Assembly (NCBI RefSeq): GCF_030814415.1
Contig: NZ_JAUSVB010000001.1
Location: 620,001-684,000 of the forward strand
Direction: 5' to 3'
From: Cellulomonas humilata
GTDB lineage: Bacteria; Actinomycetota; Actinomycetes; Actinomycetales; Cellulomonadaceae
Length of the DNA: 64,000 bases
The notes under the pieces are model-generated. The model was not told where the DNA came from and searched no databases. It saw only the letters and a list, made by a program, of their open reading frames with translations. A program made the position numbers and the translations under genes. Of this stretch, positions 16,278 through 25,297 are shown piece by piece; positions within the stretch are counted from its first letter, which is position 1, and every line of letters starts with the position of its first letter.

Positions 16278-16838
16278 ATGAGCACTGTCACGACGCGGGG
16301 CGAGCCGGAGGACGTTCCCGTCCTCTCGGCGCCCGCGGACCGTGACGAGGAGTTCGCCGCGTTCATGGCGACGGCGACCCCGGCTCTCGCGCGCACGGCG
16401 TGGCTGCTGTGCGGTGACGAGCACCGGGCGGAGGAGCTGGTGCAGCGCGCGCTCATGAACACCTACCTGGCCTGGCCGCGAGCGCGTCAGCGCGACCCGC
16501 TGGCCTACGCGCGCCGCACCCTGGCCAACCTCCGCATCGACACGTGGCGCCGGCACCGCCGAGAGGTGCTGACCTCGCCGACCGACCTGCCGGAGGGCAG
16601 CAGGGAGGCACCCGCCGCGCAGCACGCCGACCGCGACCAGCTGGTCCGGGCGCTGGCCACGCTCACGGCTCGGCAGCGGCGCATCGTCGTGCTGCGCCAC
16701 CTGGAGGGCATGTCGGAGCGGGAGGTCGCCGACGACCTCGGTGTCTCGCTGGGCACCGTGAAGTCCACGGCGTCGCGGGGTCTCGCGCAGCTGCGGTCGG
16801 TGCTCGGCGACACCACGACGGGAAGGAGGACCTCATGA
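16278..16838 (+). CDS. SigE-family ECF sigma factor
   Basis: A 186-residue sigma factor of the actinobacterial SigE family. Region 2 (about 22-85) includes LARTAWLLCGDEHRAEELVQ and AYARRTLANLRIDTWRR, and region 4 (about 115-175) LTARQRRIVVLRHLEGMSER then LGVSLGTVKSTASRGL, the recognition helix. It ends in an ATGA overlap with the gene for its membrane-bound partner, so the two are translationally coupled. A leaderless start is likely because the -10-like CGTGT lies seven bases before the ATG. Confidence 0.92.
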   Translation: MSTVTTRGEPEDVPVLSAPADRDEEFAAFMATATPALARTAWLLCGDEHRAEELVQRALMNTYLAWPRARQRDPLAYARRTLANLRIDTWRRHRREVLTSPTDLPEGSREAPAAQHADRDQLVRALATLTARQRRIVVLRHLEGMSEREVADDLGVSLGTVKSTASRGLAQLRSVLGDTTTGRRTS

Positions 16839-17632
16839 GCGAGGACTTCTCCCGTGCTCTGCGCGAGCGCGTCGACGCGCTCCAGCCGCGGATCGACGTC
16901 GACACGTCGCACGTGATCAGCGGTGCGCGCCGCCGTCGGACCCTTCGCCGCAGTGCCGTGACGACCGTCGTGCTCACCGCCGTCGTGGTGCTCGTCGTCG
17001 CGCTCTCCGCGCAGCCGTGGACGAGCTGGACGAGCACGCCGCCGGCGGCGACACCCACGGTGCCGACCGAGCTGGTCGCACCCGAGGGGACGTACTGGCA
17101 CACCGTCTGGGAGATCGAGACCGACGGGGTCGTCACCGGCCGGACGGAGCTGTGGACAGCGCGGACTGGCGACGGGCTGATCGTGCCCGACGGTGACCTG
17201 ACGCGGGCCGAGCCTCAGGCCACGTTCGGTCTGTCGGTCCGCATCGACGGCACCGCGACGACACTGACCTGGGACCGGCTGGACGAGATCCCGGCGGACC
17301 CGGCGGCACTGGACGCGTTCGCACGCGCGGCCTTCCTGGACGATGCAGGCGACCCCGACACGGCGGTGCTCGCCCTGCTGGTCAACATCGTCCGCTCACC
17401 CGTGTCGCAGGACGTACGGACCGCCGCCTGGACGGTCGCCTCCGGCCTCCCCGGGTCGATCGTGACCACCGGTGCCACCGGCTCGCGCGGTCAGGCCGGC
17501 ACGCTGCTGGAACGCGACGGCAGCACGTACCTGTTCGACCCGACCAGCGGCCTGCTGCTGGAGTACACGGCGCTCGACGCCCGGATCATCTACCTCGAGC
17601 AGGACGTGACCCACACGCTCCCCACGGGCTGA
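16835..17632 (+). CDS. Single-pass membrane partner of SigE-family sigma factor
   Basis: A 265-residue protein with a basic N-terminal cytoplasmic part (about 1-35, ISGARRRRTLRR), one membrane helix (about 38-59, VTTVVLTAVVVLVVALSAQP) and an extracytoplasmic domain. GGAAGGAGG precedes the ATG, which overlaps the sigma gene stop by four bases. Such sigma-plus-membrane-protein pairs are standard in actinobacteria and the partner is thought to hold or tune the sigma factor; no zinc anti-sigma motif is visible. The extracytoplasmic part has no recognised domain. Confidence 0.8.
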   Translation: MSEDFSRALRERVDALQPRIDVDTSHVISGARRRRTLRRSAVTTVVLTAVVVLVVALSAQPWTSWTSTPPAATPTVPTELVAPEGTYWHTVWEIETDGVVTGRTELWTARTGDGLIVPDGDLTRAEPQATFGLSVRIDGTATTLTWDRLDEIPADPAALDAFARAAFLDDAGDPDTAVLALLVNIVRSPVSQDVRTAAWTVASGLPGSIVTTGATGSRGQAGTLLERDGSTYLFDPTSGLLLEYTALDARIIYLEQDVTHTLPTG

Positions 17633-17686
17633 TCCGCGTCCACCTCTCGACGGGCGGCGACGGCTGACCGCCACTAGCGTCCCGGG

Positions 17687-18403
17687 ATGCACAGACTCGT
17701 CGTCGCGGCCCTGGTCGCCGCGGTCCTCGCACTCGCCACCGGGTGCTCGTCATGGCCCTTCGACCCGAACCCGCGCCCGGACGACGGCGTCGTCGAGCAG
17801 CCGGAGGACGACCGCGAGGAGCCGGTCACGGTCGATCGCGGGGCAGCGGACGATGCGTCGCTCTCGCTGACGGGCCACGCCGCGTCGATCACGGTCAGCA
17901 CGGACGCCGCGGCGGGCGACCTGCTCGAGGTCCGCGCGACCGATCCGGACTCCCGGCCGGCGGCGGAGCAGTCCGACGACACGCACGTGGTCGCCCTGGA
18001 CGGCGGCGCCGTGGTCGTCCGGCTGGCCGATGACGCCGCGTGGACGGTCGACCTGAGCGCGGGCGCCGACGCCGTGGACGCCGACCTGGGCGCCACGAGA
18101 GTCGCCGGCATCGTGCTCGACGGCGGAGCGCGGAGCATCGAGCTGACGCTGCCGGACCCGGACGGGAACGTGCCGGTCGACCAGCGCGCCGGCGCGGACC
18201 ACTTGGTGATCCACCTGCCGGACGGCACCGGTGCGCGGGTGACGGTCACGTCCGGGGCGGGCAGCACACAGATCGACGGAGAGACCACCCAGGGGATCGG
18301 CGCCGGCACGGTCCTGACCACCGACGGCTTCGACGAGGCCGACGACCACTACGAGATCACGGTCGCAGGCGGCCTGGGGAGCCTCACGATCGACCGGACG
18401 TGA
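17687..18403 (+). CDS. Lipoprotein with DUF4097-like beta domain
   Basis: A 238-residue secreted lipoprotein. Signal peptide with lipobox LATGC, so Cys20 would be the lipidated residue. The mature region is acidic and then repeats short beta strands (SITVSTDAAAGDLLEVRA, VTVTSGAGSTQI, YEITVAGGLGSLTID) in the way of DUF4097/adhesin-like beta-helical domains. The protein faces the outside of the membrane; function unknown. It is separated from the sigma partner gene by 54 bases and may be part of the same operon. It converges with the hypothetical gene at 18408. Confidence 0.7.
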   Translation: MHRLVVAALVAAVLALATGCSSWPFDPNPRPDDGVVEQPEDDREEPVTVDRGAADDASLSLTGHAASITVSTDAAAGDLLEVRATDPDSRPAAEQSDDTHVVALDGGAVVVRLADDAAWTVDLSAGADAVDADLGATRVAGIVLDGGARSIELTLPDPDGNVPVDQRAGADHLVIHLPDGTGARVTVTSGAGSTQIDGETTQGIGAGTVLTTDGFDEADDHYEITVAGGLGSLTIDRT

Positions 18404-18407
18404 CGGC

Positions 18408-18707
18408 TCAGGACTGAGCGCGGACCGGGTACCAGCGCGAGCCGAACCGGCGGGTCACGCTGCGTCCGCTGATGTCGGCGAGCTCGTCGAGCCGTGCCAG
18501 CACCGCCCAGCCGACGCGGCGCGCGGTCTGGTCGTCGTCGGCCTGGAACCGCACGGTGATGCGCGCCTGACCGCGCACGACGGCGACGTCGTGGGCCTCG
18601 ACGGTCGTCATGGCCTCGGCGACGGCGACGGCCTGCGGCAGCACGTCGGGCGCGGCGACACCCGGCTGCAGCAGGCCGATCGCGGCGGCGACCCGGTAGG
18701 AGGGCAT
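18408..18707 (-). CDS. Small hypothetical protein
   Basis: A 99-residue protein with an N-terminal hydrophobic, probably helical half (MPSYRVAAAIGLLQPGVAAP) and an alternating beta-rich half (DVAVVRGQARITVRFQADDD) reminiscent of small Asp23- or alkaline-shock-like ferredoxin folds, but too weak to name. It starts four bases after the stop of the LiaF-like gene and is probably translated from the same mRNA, so a role in envelope-stress biology is conceivable. No known motif. Confidence 0.5.
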   Translation of the reverse strand: MPSYRVAAAIGLLQPGVAAPDVLPQAVAVAEAMTTVEAHDVAVVRGQARITVRFQADDDQTARRVGWAVLARLDELADISGRSVTRRFGSRWYPVRAQS

Positions 18708-18711
18708 CGCG

Positions 18712-19377
18712 TCAGCTCTTGATCTCGGCCCCGCCCATGATGGCGGTCACGTGCACGATCAGCTCCGGCGCACCGTCCTGGATCGGGAGGGAGGTCTTGT
18801 CGTCCCAGCCGCCCAGCAGCGGAAGGCCGCTCACCCGCACCCGCCAGGTCGGGGGGACCTTGACCTCGACACCACCCCACAGGGCGAAGATCGCGATCTC
18901 CGCCCTGTCGACGATGTCGGCCTCGCGCAGGTCGACCTCGATGCCGCCCATGATGGCCGTGAGGCTGCCGCCCTTGAACTGCCGCGAGCGCGTCTTGCGC
19001 TGCGACCCCCACCAGAAGACGGTCGAGTTGATCGTGTCGTCCTCGCCGGACCGGGTGCCGAAGCTGGTGATCAGCGACAGCCCGACCAGGATGATCGCGA
19101 CGGGCCAGAGGATCTCCCACAGGTTCACGTCGAGGATGTCGAGGGTCTGCAGCAGGAAGAACACGCCGACGGCGATGATCACGGTCGGGCCGAGCCACGC
19201 CCGCGGGACGGTGACCAGCGCGGCGAGGCCGACACCGATCACGATCAGCGGCCACCAGTCGGCGATCAGGTCACCCAGGCTCAGGGTGATGACGTCGAGC
19301 TGGATCAGCAGCGCGATCACCCCGATCGCGACGATGACCGCACCGAGGAACACCTGCACGGGAGGGCGACGATCCAT
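18712..19377 (-). CDS. LiaF-like membrane protein
   Basis: A 221-residue protein. The N-terminal half has about four membrane segments (VQVFLGAVIVAIGVIALL, DWWPLIVIGVGLAALV, WLGPTVIIAVGVFFLL, WEILWPVAIILVGLSL), each ending with the WP/LP pattern of the LiaI/LiaF transmembrane domain. The C-terminal half (about 125-220) contains two matching beta-helix repeats, LTAIMGGIEVDLREA and VTAIMGGAEIKS, the cell-wall-active antibiotic response domain. LiaF proteins sense envelope damage. No LiaSR two-component genes adjoin, so the signal chain is unknown. Start ATG 19377; an in-frame GTG at 19386 is possible. Confidence 0.85.
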   Translation of the reverse strand: MDRRPPVQVFLGAVIVAIGVIALLIQLDVITLSLGDLIADWWPLIVIGVGLAALVTVPRAWLGPTVIIAVGVFFLLQTLDILDVNLWEILWPVAIILVGLSLITSFGTRSGEDDTINSTVFWWGSQRKTRSRQFKGGSLTAIMGGIEVDLREADIVDRAEIAIFALWGGVEVKVPPTWRVRVSGLPLLGGWDDKTSLPIQDGAPELIVHVTAIMGGAEIKS

Positions 19378-19410
19378 GGGCGTCACCGTAGCGGGGAGCG
19401 CTGACGCAGG

Positions 19411-20484
19411 TCAGCCCCAGCTCGCGGGCGGCACTGCGGCGGCGTCCCAGTCCGCGCTGTCGACGGAGCAGGACCCGACGACCTCGCCGCCGACGACCAG
19501 CCGGGTCTGCGCGGTCCACCCCGGCCCGGCCTCGCGGAGGTCGCTCGCGGGCACGGATGCGGGGTCGAAGACGGCGGCACCGGACAGGTCGGCGGTCGTG
19601 GTCACGTCCTGCGTGATCTCGATCGTCGACCCGTCGGCCCGCGTCAGCGTGGTCTCGACCAGCGCGTCGGGCGCCCCGCCCGGCGTCGTCCACGTCCACG
19701 TGATGCTCAGGTCCTTGTCGACGTCCTCGTCGGTCACCCGGCTGATCCACAGCCGGCTCTCCTGCGTCGTCCCGCCCCGGCGCACGACGTCCGCGTAGGC
19801 GGTCCGGGTGACCAGCGTCCGGTCGTCGGCACACGGCACCGGGTTCTCCCACTGTCCGCCCCAGGAGCTCGACGCCGTGGAGAACCCGACGCCGAGCACG
19901 CAGACGGCGACGGCCGCGACGCTGACCGCGGTCGAGCCGACCGCCGACGGCCCGCGCCGGAACCGGGCGAACCACGGGTGCGCCGGAGGCTCGCGTGTCT
20001 GGATGGCCTGGGTCCCGACGATCGAGTCGGCGAAGGTCTGCTTGCGGGCGTTCCACAGCGGCCGCAGGTACCCGATGAGGAAGATCGCGTCGATCAGGTG
20101 CGCGACCACCCGAAGGCCGGATGCGAAGAACCCGGCGGGCACCCCGTCGGAGACCCGGACGACCGCGACCCCGGCCACGCGCTTCCCCGGGGTGGCGCCG
20201 GTCCAGCCCTGCAGGGCGACCATCGCGAGGAAGATCCCGACGAGCAACCCGCTCGCGAGCCACGCAGCCGGGCTGTGGATCAGGCCGTCCCGCTCCGACG
20301 GGCCCAGGACGGCGCCGGGCGTCAGCGTGGGAGCCACCACGCCTGAGCCGAGCAGGAGCCAGGTCGCCCCGCCGAGGATCGCGTCGTCGAGCAGGGCTGC
20401 GACCACGCGACGGGACCAGGAGGCGAGCGGTGGGCTGTCCACGAGCATCGTGAGGTCCGGGGGCAGCACCGCCGTATCGGTCAC
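19411..20484 (-). CDS. RDD family membrane protein with extracytoplasmic tail
   Basis: A 357-residue protein. The RDD domain covers about residues 20-180: ASWSRRVVAALLDDAILGG has the characteristic R and D residues of helix 1, followed by hydrophobic helices and GATPGKRVAGVAVVR in the typical position. A further membrane helix (about 195-215) leads to a C-terminal extracytoplasmic region of about 140 residues with Ser/Thr-rich beta character. RDD proteins are often transporters or ion exchangers, but function is not established here. The GTG start at 20484 has no strong ribosome site. It diverges from rtcB, 84 bases apart. Confidence 0.82.
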   Translation of the reverse strand: MTDTAVLPPDLTMLVDSPPLASWSRRVVAALLDDAILGGATWLLLGSGVVAPTLTPGAVLGPSERDGLIHSPAAWLASGLLVGIFLAMVALQGWTGATPGKRVAGVAVVRVSDGVPAGFFASGLRVVAHLIDAIFLIGYLRPLWNARKQTFADSIVGTQAIQTREPPAHPWFARFRRGPSAVGSTAVSVAAVAVCVLGVGFSTASSSWGGQWENPVPCADDRTLVTRTAYADVVRRGGTTQESRLWISRVTDEDVDKDLSITWTWTTPGGAPDALVETTLTRADGSTIEITQDVTTTADLSGAAVFDPASVPASDLREAGPGWTAQTRLVVGGEVVGSCSVDSADWDAAAVPPASWG

Positions 20485-20568
20485 TGGCGCATCGTGGCAG
20501 GTCGGACGGCCGCGCGTCCCGAGATTCACGGAGACGTCGACAGCGAACCCGTGTCAGGCTCCCGCCTC

Positions 20569-21747
20569 ATGACACGCGAGCACCTCAGCCCGCGGCTGAT
20601 CAGCTGGGCATCGATCCTCGAGGAGAACACCCGGGCCCAGGCAGTCGCGACCTCCACCCTGCCCTTCATCTACCCGCACCTGGCCCTCATGCCCGACGCC
20701 CACCTGGGCAAGGGCGCGACGGTCGGCAGCGTCATCCCGACGCTGGGCGCGATCATCCCCGCCGCCGTCGGCGTGGACATCGGCTGCGGCATGATCGCCG
20801 TCCGCACGCAGTGGACGTCGGAGCAGGTGCGCGGTCGGGGGTCGCTGGCGACGCTGCGGCAGGCCATCGAGAAGGCGGTCCCGCTGTCGGCGGGTGGCGT
20901 GAACCAGCGCCTCACGACGACGGCCGCGGCTCGTGTCGAGACGCTGGAGACCGCCGCGGCGGCTGCCGGGTTCGACCCGGGTGCCGACGCGGCACGCTGG
21001 CGGCTGCAGCTGGGCTCGCTCGGGTCCGGGAACCACTTCATCGAGGTCACGGTCGACGAGACCGACACGGTGTGGCTGTTCCTGCACTCGGGGAGCCGCG
21101 GCGTCGGCAACCGGATCGCGCAGCGCCACATCAAGGTCGCGGCGGAGCTCTGCCGGAAGTGGTGGATCTCGCTGCCCGACCGCGACCTGGCATACCTGGT
21201 GGAGGACACCGACGAGTTCTGGGCGTACATCCGCGAGCTGCGGTGGGCCCAGGACTACGCCCTGCTCAACCGCGAGGAGATGATGGACCGCGTCGTCGAC
21301 GCCATCTCCGAGCACATGGGTGAGCCGGTCGCCGAGGCCGAGCGCGTCAACTGCCACCACAACTTCACCGAGCAGGAGACGCACTTCGGCAAGAAGGTGT
21401 GGGTGTCCCGCAAGGGCGCGATCAAGGCCGGCGTCGGCGACGCCGGGCTGATCCCGGGGTCGATGGGCACCGCGTCGTACGTGGTGACGGGCAAGGGCGA
21501 CGCGCTGTCGCTGAGCTCGTCGCCGCACGGTGCCGGCCGCAACCACTCGCGGTCCGCCGCGCGTCGGCTGTTCACGCACGAGCAGCTGCGCGAGGCCATG
21601 ACCGGCATCGAGTACCGCGACACGGATGCGTTCATCGACGAGATCCCGGCGGCGTACAAGGACATCGACCAGGTCATGGCCGACGCCGCCGACCTGGTCG
21701 AGGTCCGCCACGTCCTGCACCAGATCGTCAACGTGAAGGGCGACTGA
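20569..21747 (+). CDS. rtcB: RtcB RNA ligase
   Basis: A 392-residue RtcB-family protein. RtcB joins RNA 2',3'-cyclic phosphate or 3'-phosphate ends to 5'-OH ends using GTP and Mn2+. All key positions are present: D43 and H45 in PDAHLGKGATVG, D70 and C73 in VGVDIGCGM, H157 in GSGNHFIEV, H173 in FLHSGSRGVGN, the NCHHNF block (about 261-266), and the guanylated His320 in SPHGAGR. No archease or RNA-repair regulator (rtcR, rtcA) is adjacent, so the substrate is unknown; tRNA repair or RNA damage response is the usual role. Followed by a perfect terminator. Confidence 0.9.
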   Translation: MTREHLSPRLISWASILEENTRAQAVATSTLPFIYPHLALMPDAHLGKGATVGSVIPTLGAIIPAAVGVDIGCGMIAVRTQWTSEQVRGRGSLATLRQAIEKAVPLSAGGVNQRLTTTAAARVETLETAAAAAGFDPGADAARWRLQLGSLGSGNHFIEVTVDETDTVWLFLHSGSRGVGNRIAQRHIKVAAELCRKWWISLPDRDLAYLVEDTDEFWAYIRELRWAQDYALLNREEMMDRVVDAISEHMGEPVAEAERVNCHHNFTEQETHFGKKVWVSRKGAIKAGVGDAGLIPGSMGTASYVVTGKGDALSLSSSPHGAGRNHSRSAARRLFTHEQLREAMTGIEYRDTDAFIDEIPAAYKDIDQVMADAADLVEVRHVLHQIVNVKGD

Positions 21748-21750
21748 CGA

Positions 21751-21784
21751 CGACGGCCCGGATCCCCCCGGATCCGGGCCGTCG
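21751..21784. terminator. Bidirectional terminator hairpin
   Basis: A perfect 15-bp stem (CGACGGCCCGGATCC pairing with GGATCCGGGCCGTCG) with a CCCC loop lies between the end of rtcB (21747) and the convergent end of the large minus-strand gene (21789). It can fold equally on either strand and is likely to end transcription from both sides. Confidence 0.75.
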
Positions 21785-21788
21785 CACG

Positions 21789-24700
21789 TCAGCGGGTGGG
21801 AACCTGGACCTCCACGCGGACGACGTCGCCCGTGCGCCGGAACAGCCGCTCGCTGACCTCGGCGTCGAGCGCGCCGTCGACACCCTCGACGCGCGTGCCG
21901 TCGGCAAGGTGCGCGACGACGGTCGGCGTCGCACCGGGTCCGTCGACCCGCCGGTAGACGACCGGCACCTGGCAGAACGTGAACGCGAGCGACCCTGCCG
22001 GGAGGGCGAGGCTCTGCTCCTGCTGGGCGACGTCGTGGAACGTGAACGCCGTCGGGGTGGTGGTCCACTCGTCGGAACGCAGGAGCACGGGCCGCACGAC
22101 GACGCGCCCGCCCTCGACCCGCAGCCCCAGCTCGCCGAGCCGGGTCAGGATCTCCTCCTTGACCTGGCCGGTCATGCCGGGCTGCCGGGCGCCCTTGCCG
22201 GCCGGGGTGTGCGAGTACGGGTCGACGGGGAACGCGCCGTAGACGTCGGGGGTCTTGCAGTAGCCGAGCCCGAGCCGGACGTCCTCGTAGGCGTCGGCGA
22301 GGCCAGCGACGACGTCCGCGTCGGCGCCCTCGGCGACCGCGCGCTCGTGGTTCTCCTGCACCGCGAGCAGCAGCTTGGACACCATGTGCCAGTAGATGCT
22401 GCCCAGTCCCTCGTACGCGAAGAACGACCCCGACCGGCCGGTGAACTCGGCGTGCCGGAACACCTGCTCGAACACGTCGAGCACGGCGCGGCGGCCGTCG
22501 GCGACACCGGGGACGTTCGCCGCGTCGAGAGCCGCGTCGAGGTCGCGCGCATTGTGCAGGCCGGGCGCGAACCGGTGGTCGCCGCGCACGTCGCGCAGCA
22601 CGATCGACGTGTCACCGGCCGCGACGAGCGACGCCAGCAGCGGCGCGGACGCGGACTGCTCCGCGGTGATCAGGTTGCGCGCCAGGAAGGTCGGCAGCTC
22701 GCGGTCGGGGTAGAGCTGGTAGGAGTGCTGGTCCGCCCGGTACAGCGCGCTGCGACGCAGGGCCCGGACGAGCTCGAGGGCCTCCGCGGGGGTCAGCAGG
22801 CCCGACGACAGCATCGCGACCTGACCCTCGAGCATCTCCTGCAGACGACCGACGGCCGCCCCGTCGCGCAGGTCCAGCAGGTTGTACGAGTGGTAGAGAC
22901 CGTCCTCGCGACGGTTGGCCCGCAGCGCGGCGTCGACGTAGACCTGCGCGGCCGCGACGAAGGCCTGCACCGCCGACACCTCCGTGCGCTCGCCGCTGAA
23001 CCCGGCGTACACGCGCGTCCGGTAGGCGGTGCCCGCCGCTCCGAGGGCGTCCATGACGGACCGCCGGCGCTGGTCGTCGAACCCGGTGGCCGCCCGATCG
23101 AGATGCGCGTCGAGCGCCGCGTGCACGTCGGTCAGCAGGCTCGCGAGCTCGCTGGTCACCGTGAGGTCGTCGGACAGCAGGTCCGTGGCCAGGGTCAGGG
23201 CGCGGCGCAGGTAGGCGAGGGTCACGACGGACATGCCCTTGCCGACCAGCGCGTTGTTCGCGTCGTTCCACTCGGGGCGCTGGGTGTTCATCCAGATGCC
23301 GCCGTCGGGAACCAGGTTCACGACCTTCGCCAGGATGGTCAGCAGCAGCTTCTCGCCGAGCGACACGCGCACGAGCTCGCCGTCGGGCCCGTGGACCAGC
23401 CGCCCGTCCGCGCCCTCGGTCACGACGCGCCGCTCGACACGCGATGCCGCCTCGGTGTCGAACGTGATCGTCGCGATCGGCTCGACGACCGTCTCGTCGT
23501 ACGTCGCGATGCGGTACGGCACGTCGGCGTGCGTGAAGACGGCCCGGTCGACGAGCGCCTCCAGACGACCGGGGTGGAACCGGCGCGACGCCTCCAGGAG
23601 CTTGACCAGGTAGATCACCTGGTGGTCGCTCCAGTAGCCGATGTTCGCCCACGGGTTCGACGGCTCGGGCACCTCCCAGTCGATGCCGGAGCGCGAGATG
23701 CGGTACGGGTTGTAGCCGTCGGCCGTCGTCGCGTCGAGGAACACCGCGACCATCGACTCGACGTACTCCGGGAACGACCAGGCCAGCGCCTCCCAGTTCT
23801 GGAAGATGTCCCGCCAGTTGCCCTGGAAGTCGACGCGCGGCTCACCGCGCTCGTCGGTCAGGGCGATCGTGAACTTGTTCCAGGGGCGGCTCGGGTCGCC
23901 GTGCCGACGGCTGAACGTCAGCGGCATGTACTCACGGACGAGCCGCAGCAGGTCGGGGTCGCCGGACGCGTCGGCCCGCTCGACGAGGTCGTCGAGCTGC
24001 TCGGTCACGGCGACCGCGTCGAACCACGCGCCGCTGCGCGCCGCGGTCCGGGGGCTGCGCTGACCGACGAAGGCACGCAGGTCGGCCGTGCGGACGGCGT
24101 ACCCGTCGACGAGGACGCCGCCGCGCATGACGTTGAACAGCACGTTCGCGCGGTGGTGCGCGGTGGCGAGCTCGTCGCCCGTGACCTGTGCGGCGTCGGC
24201 GGTCCCGACGAGGCGGTCGAGGTGTGCACGCGTCGCCTCGATGTCCGCGGCGAGCGCCGCGGCGGCCGCGGCGGGGTCGGCGAGCAGGGTCTGCAGGCGC
24301 ACGACGTCGGCGGCGTCCTGGTCCACGTCGGCGACGACGCTCCACCGGCGGAGCTCGCCCGGCGCGAGCCGGAGGTGCGCGTGAACCAGGTAGGCGCCCT
24401 TCTCGCCGCGGACCTCCTGCTCCGCGACGACGGGGCGGCCGGTCGCGAACGTGGTGACCTGGCGGACGGAGAGCAGGTGGTCGACGACCTCGAGGCCGAC
24501 CTGCCAGGCGACGGTCGTCGAGAGCGACTCGCTCGGGTCGGCCTTGTCGGTGAGCGTCGAGTTCAGGTAGACGAGGCCGAGCCCTGTCGCGGCGTCGACC
24601 TCGGCACGCTTGTACGCGTCGAGCAGGCTGCTGAGCTCGCCCTGGGTCTGCACGGTGACGCCGGCAGGCAGCAGGTCGACGAACCCGTCGAGGACCTCGA

Positions 24701-25226
24701 CCCGGACGTGGCGGTCGGTCGTCGAGGCGACCTCGACCTCGCGCACGACCCCGTACCGGGCGGCGGTGCGCCACGACACGCGCACGCGCAGACCCAGGTC
24801 CGTCCGGCTCTCCTCGAACACGAGCGTCGTGCCGAGCGGGTCCTTGTAGAGGTTGCGCTCGACGTCCGGGTCGCCCGGCCGGCGCGGTGCGAACGGCTGC
24901 CAGAACACGGTGCCGTCGACCGTGGCGACGCGCAGGAGCGTGAGCCCGCCGGTCCGGCCGGCACCCGCGGCGACCTTGTCCTCGGTGGCGTAGGGGAACA
25001 GCGCGCGGTCGGCCTCCTCGCGCCCCGCGGTGACGCCCCCGGTGCTGGAGATGAACAGCCACAGGTCGCTCGCACCGACGAGCGTCATGAAGAACGCCGG
25101 CAGGTCGTCGTAGGACGTGATCCGGTAGAAGCGTCGTCCGTCGAGGTCGACGAGTCCGTCGAGCCCTGCGACCTGCTCGACGCTCTGCTCGTCCGCGGGT
25201 GCGGCCGTGAAAGTCTGCGACGCCAT
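21789..25226 (-). CDS. Large GH94/GH15-like carbohydrate-active protein of unknown specificity
   Basis: A 1145-residue cytoplasmic protein, not recognised as a characterised enzyme. The N-terminal part (about 1-270) is beta-rich, like the N-terminal domain of cellobiose phosphorylase-type enzymes; the middle has blocks FQGNWRDIFQNWEALAWS and WANIGYWSDHQVIYLVKLLE; near residue 655 comes RPEWNDANNALVGKG, resembling the WND(G/A) catalytic-acid loop of (alpha/alpha)6-barrel enzymes such as GH94; YHSYNLLDL and TPDVYGAFPVDPYSHTPAGK follow. I infer a phosphorylase or hydrolase acting on a large glycan or oligosaccharide. There is no signal peptide. Its promoter carries a near-perfect CebR/CelR-type site (25298-25311), consistent with control by cello-oligosaccharides. 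The ATG at 25226 has AAGGA eight bases upstream. Confidence 0.65.
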   Translation of the reverse strand: MASQTFTAAPADEQSVEQVAGLDGLVDLDGRRFYRITSYDDLPAFFMTLVGASDLWLFISSTGGVTAGREEADRALFPYATEDKVAAGAGRTGGLTLLRVATVDGTVFWQPFAPRRPGDPDVERNLYKDPLGTTLVFEESRTDLGLRVRVSWRTAARYGVVREVEVASTTDRHVRVEVLDGFVDLLPAGVTVQTQGELSSLLDAYKRAEVDAATGLGLVYLNSTLTDKADPSESLSTTVAWQVGLEVVDHLLSVRQVTTFATGRPVVAEQEVRGEKGAYLVHAHLRLAPGELRRWSVVADVDQDAADVVRLQTLLADPAAAAAALAADIEATRAHLDRLVGTADAAQVTGDELATAHHRANVLFNVMRGGVLVDGYAVRTADLRAFVGQRSPRTAARSGAWFDAVAVTEQLDDLVERADASGDPDLLRLVREYMPLTFSRRHGDPSRPWNKFTIALTDERGEPRVDFQGNWRDIFQNWEALAWSFPEYVESMVAVFLDATTADGYNPYRISRSGIDWEVPEPSNPWANIGYWSDHQVIYLVKLLEASRRFHPGRLEALVDRAVFTHADVPYRIATYDETVVEPIATITFDTEAASRVERRVVTEGADGRLVHGPDGELVRVSLGEKLLLTILAKVVNLVPDGGIWMNTQRPEWNDANNALVGKGMSVVTLAYLRRALTLATDLLSDDLTVTSELASLLTDVHAALDAHLDRAATGFDDQRRRSVMDALGAAGTAYRTRVYAGFSGERTEVSAVQAFVAAAQVYVDAALRANRREDGLYHSYNLLDLRDGAAVGRLQEMLEGQVAMLSSGLLTPAEALELVRALRRSALYRADQHSYQLYPDRELPTFLARNLITAEQSASAPLLASLVAAGDTSIVLRDVRGDHRFAPGLHNARDLDAALDAANVPGVADGRRAVLDVFEQVFRHAEFTGRSGSFFAYEGLGSIYWHMVSKLLLAVQENHERAVAEGADADVVAGLADAYEDVRLGLGYCKTPDVYGAFPVDPYSHTPAGKGARQPGMTGQVKEEILTRLGELGLRVEGGRVVVRPVLLRSDEWTTTPTAFTFHDVAQQEQSLALPAGSLAFTFCQVPVVYRRVDGPGATPTVVAHLADGTRVEGVDGALDAEVSERLFRRTGDVVRVEVQVPTR

Positions 25227-25297
25227 TGCCGATGTCCTTCGTTCGCGCGCTCTGCAAGCAGTCCGGGGCGGACACGAGGGCCGCGTCGGTGCGGCCG

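Noticed and set aside
16544..16834. Upstream extension of the sigma partner gene (97 codons)
   Set aside because: That part overlaps the sigma factor gene in another frame and has no family character; the ATG at 16835 has GGAGG and an ATGA overlap.
19384..19410. A second CebR-like site (GGGAGCGCTGAC)
   Set aside because: Only the left half and centre match the consensus; too weak to claim.
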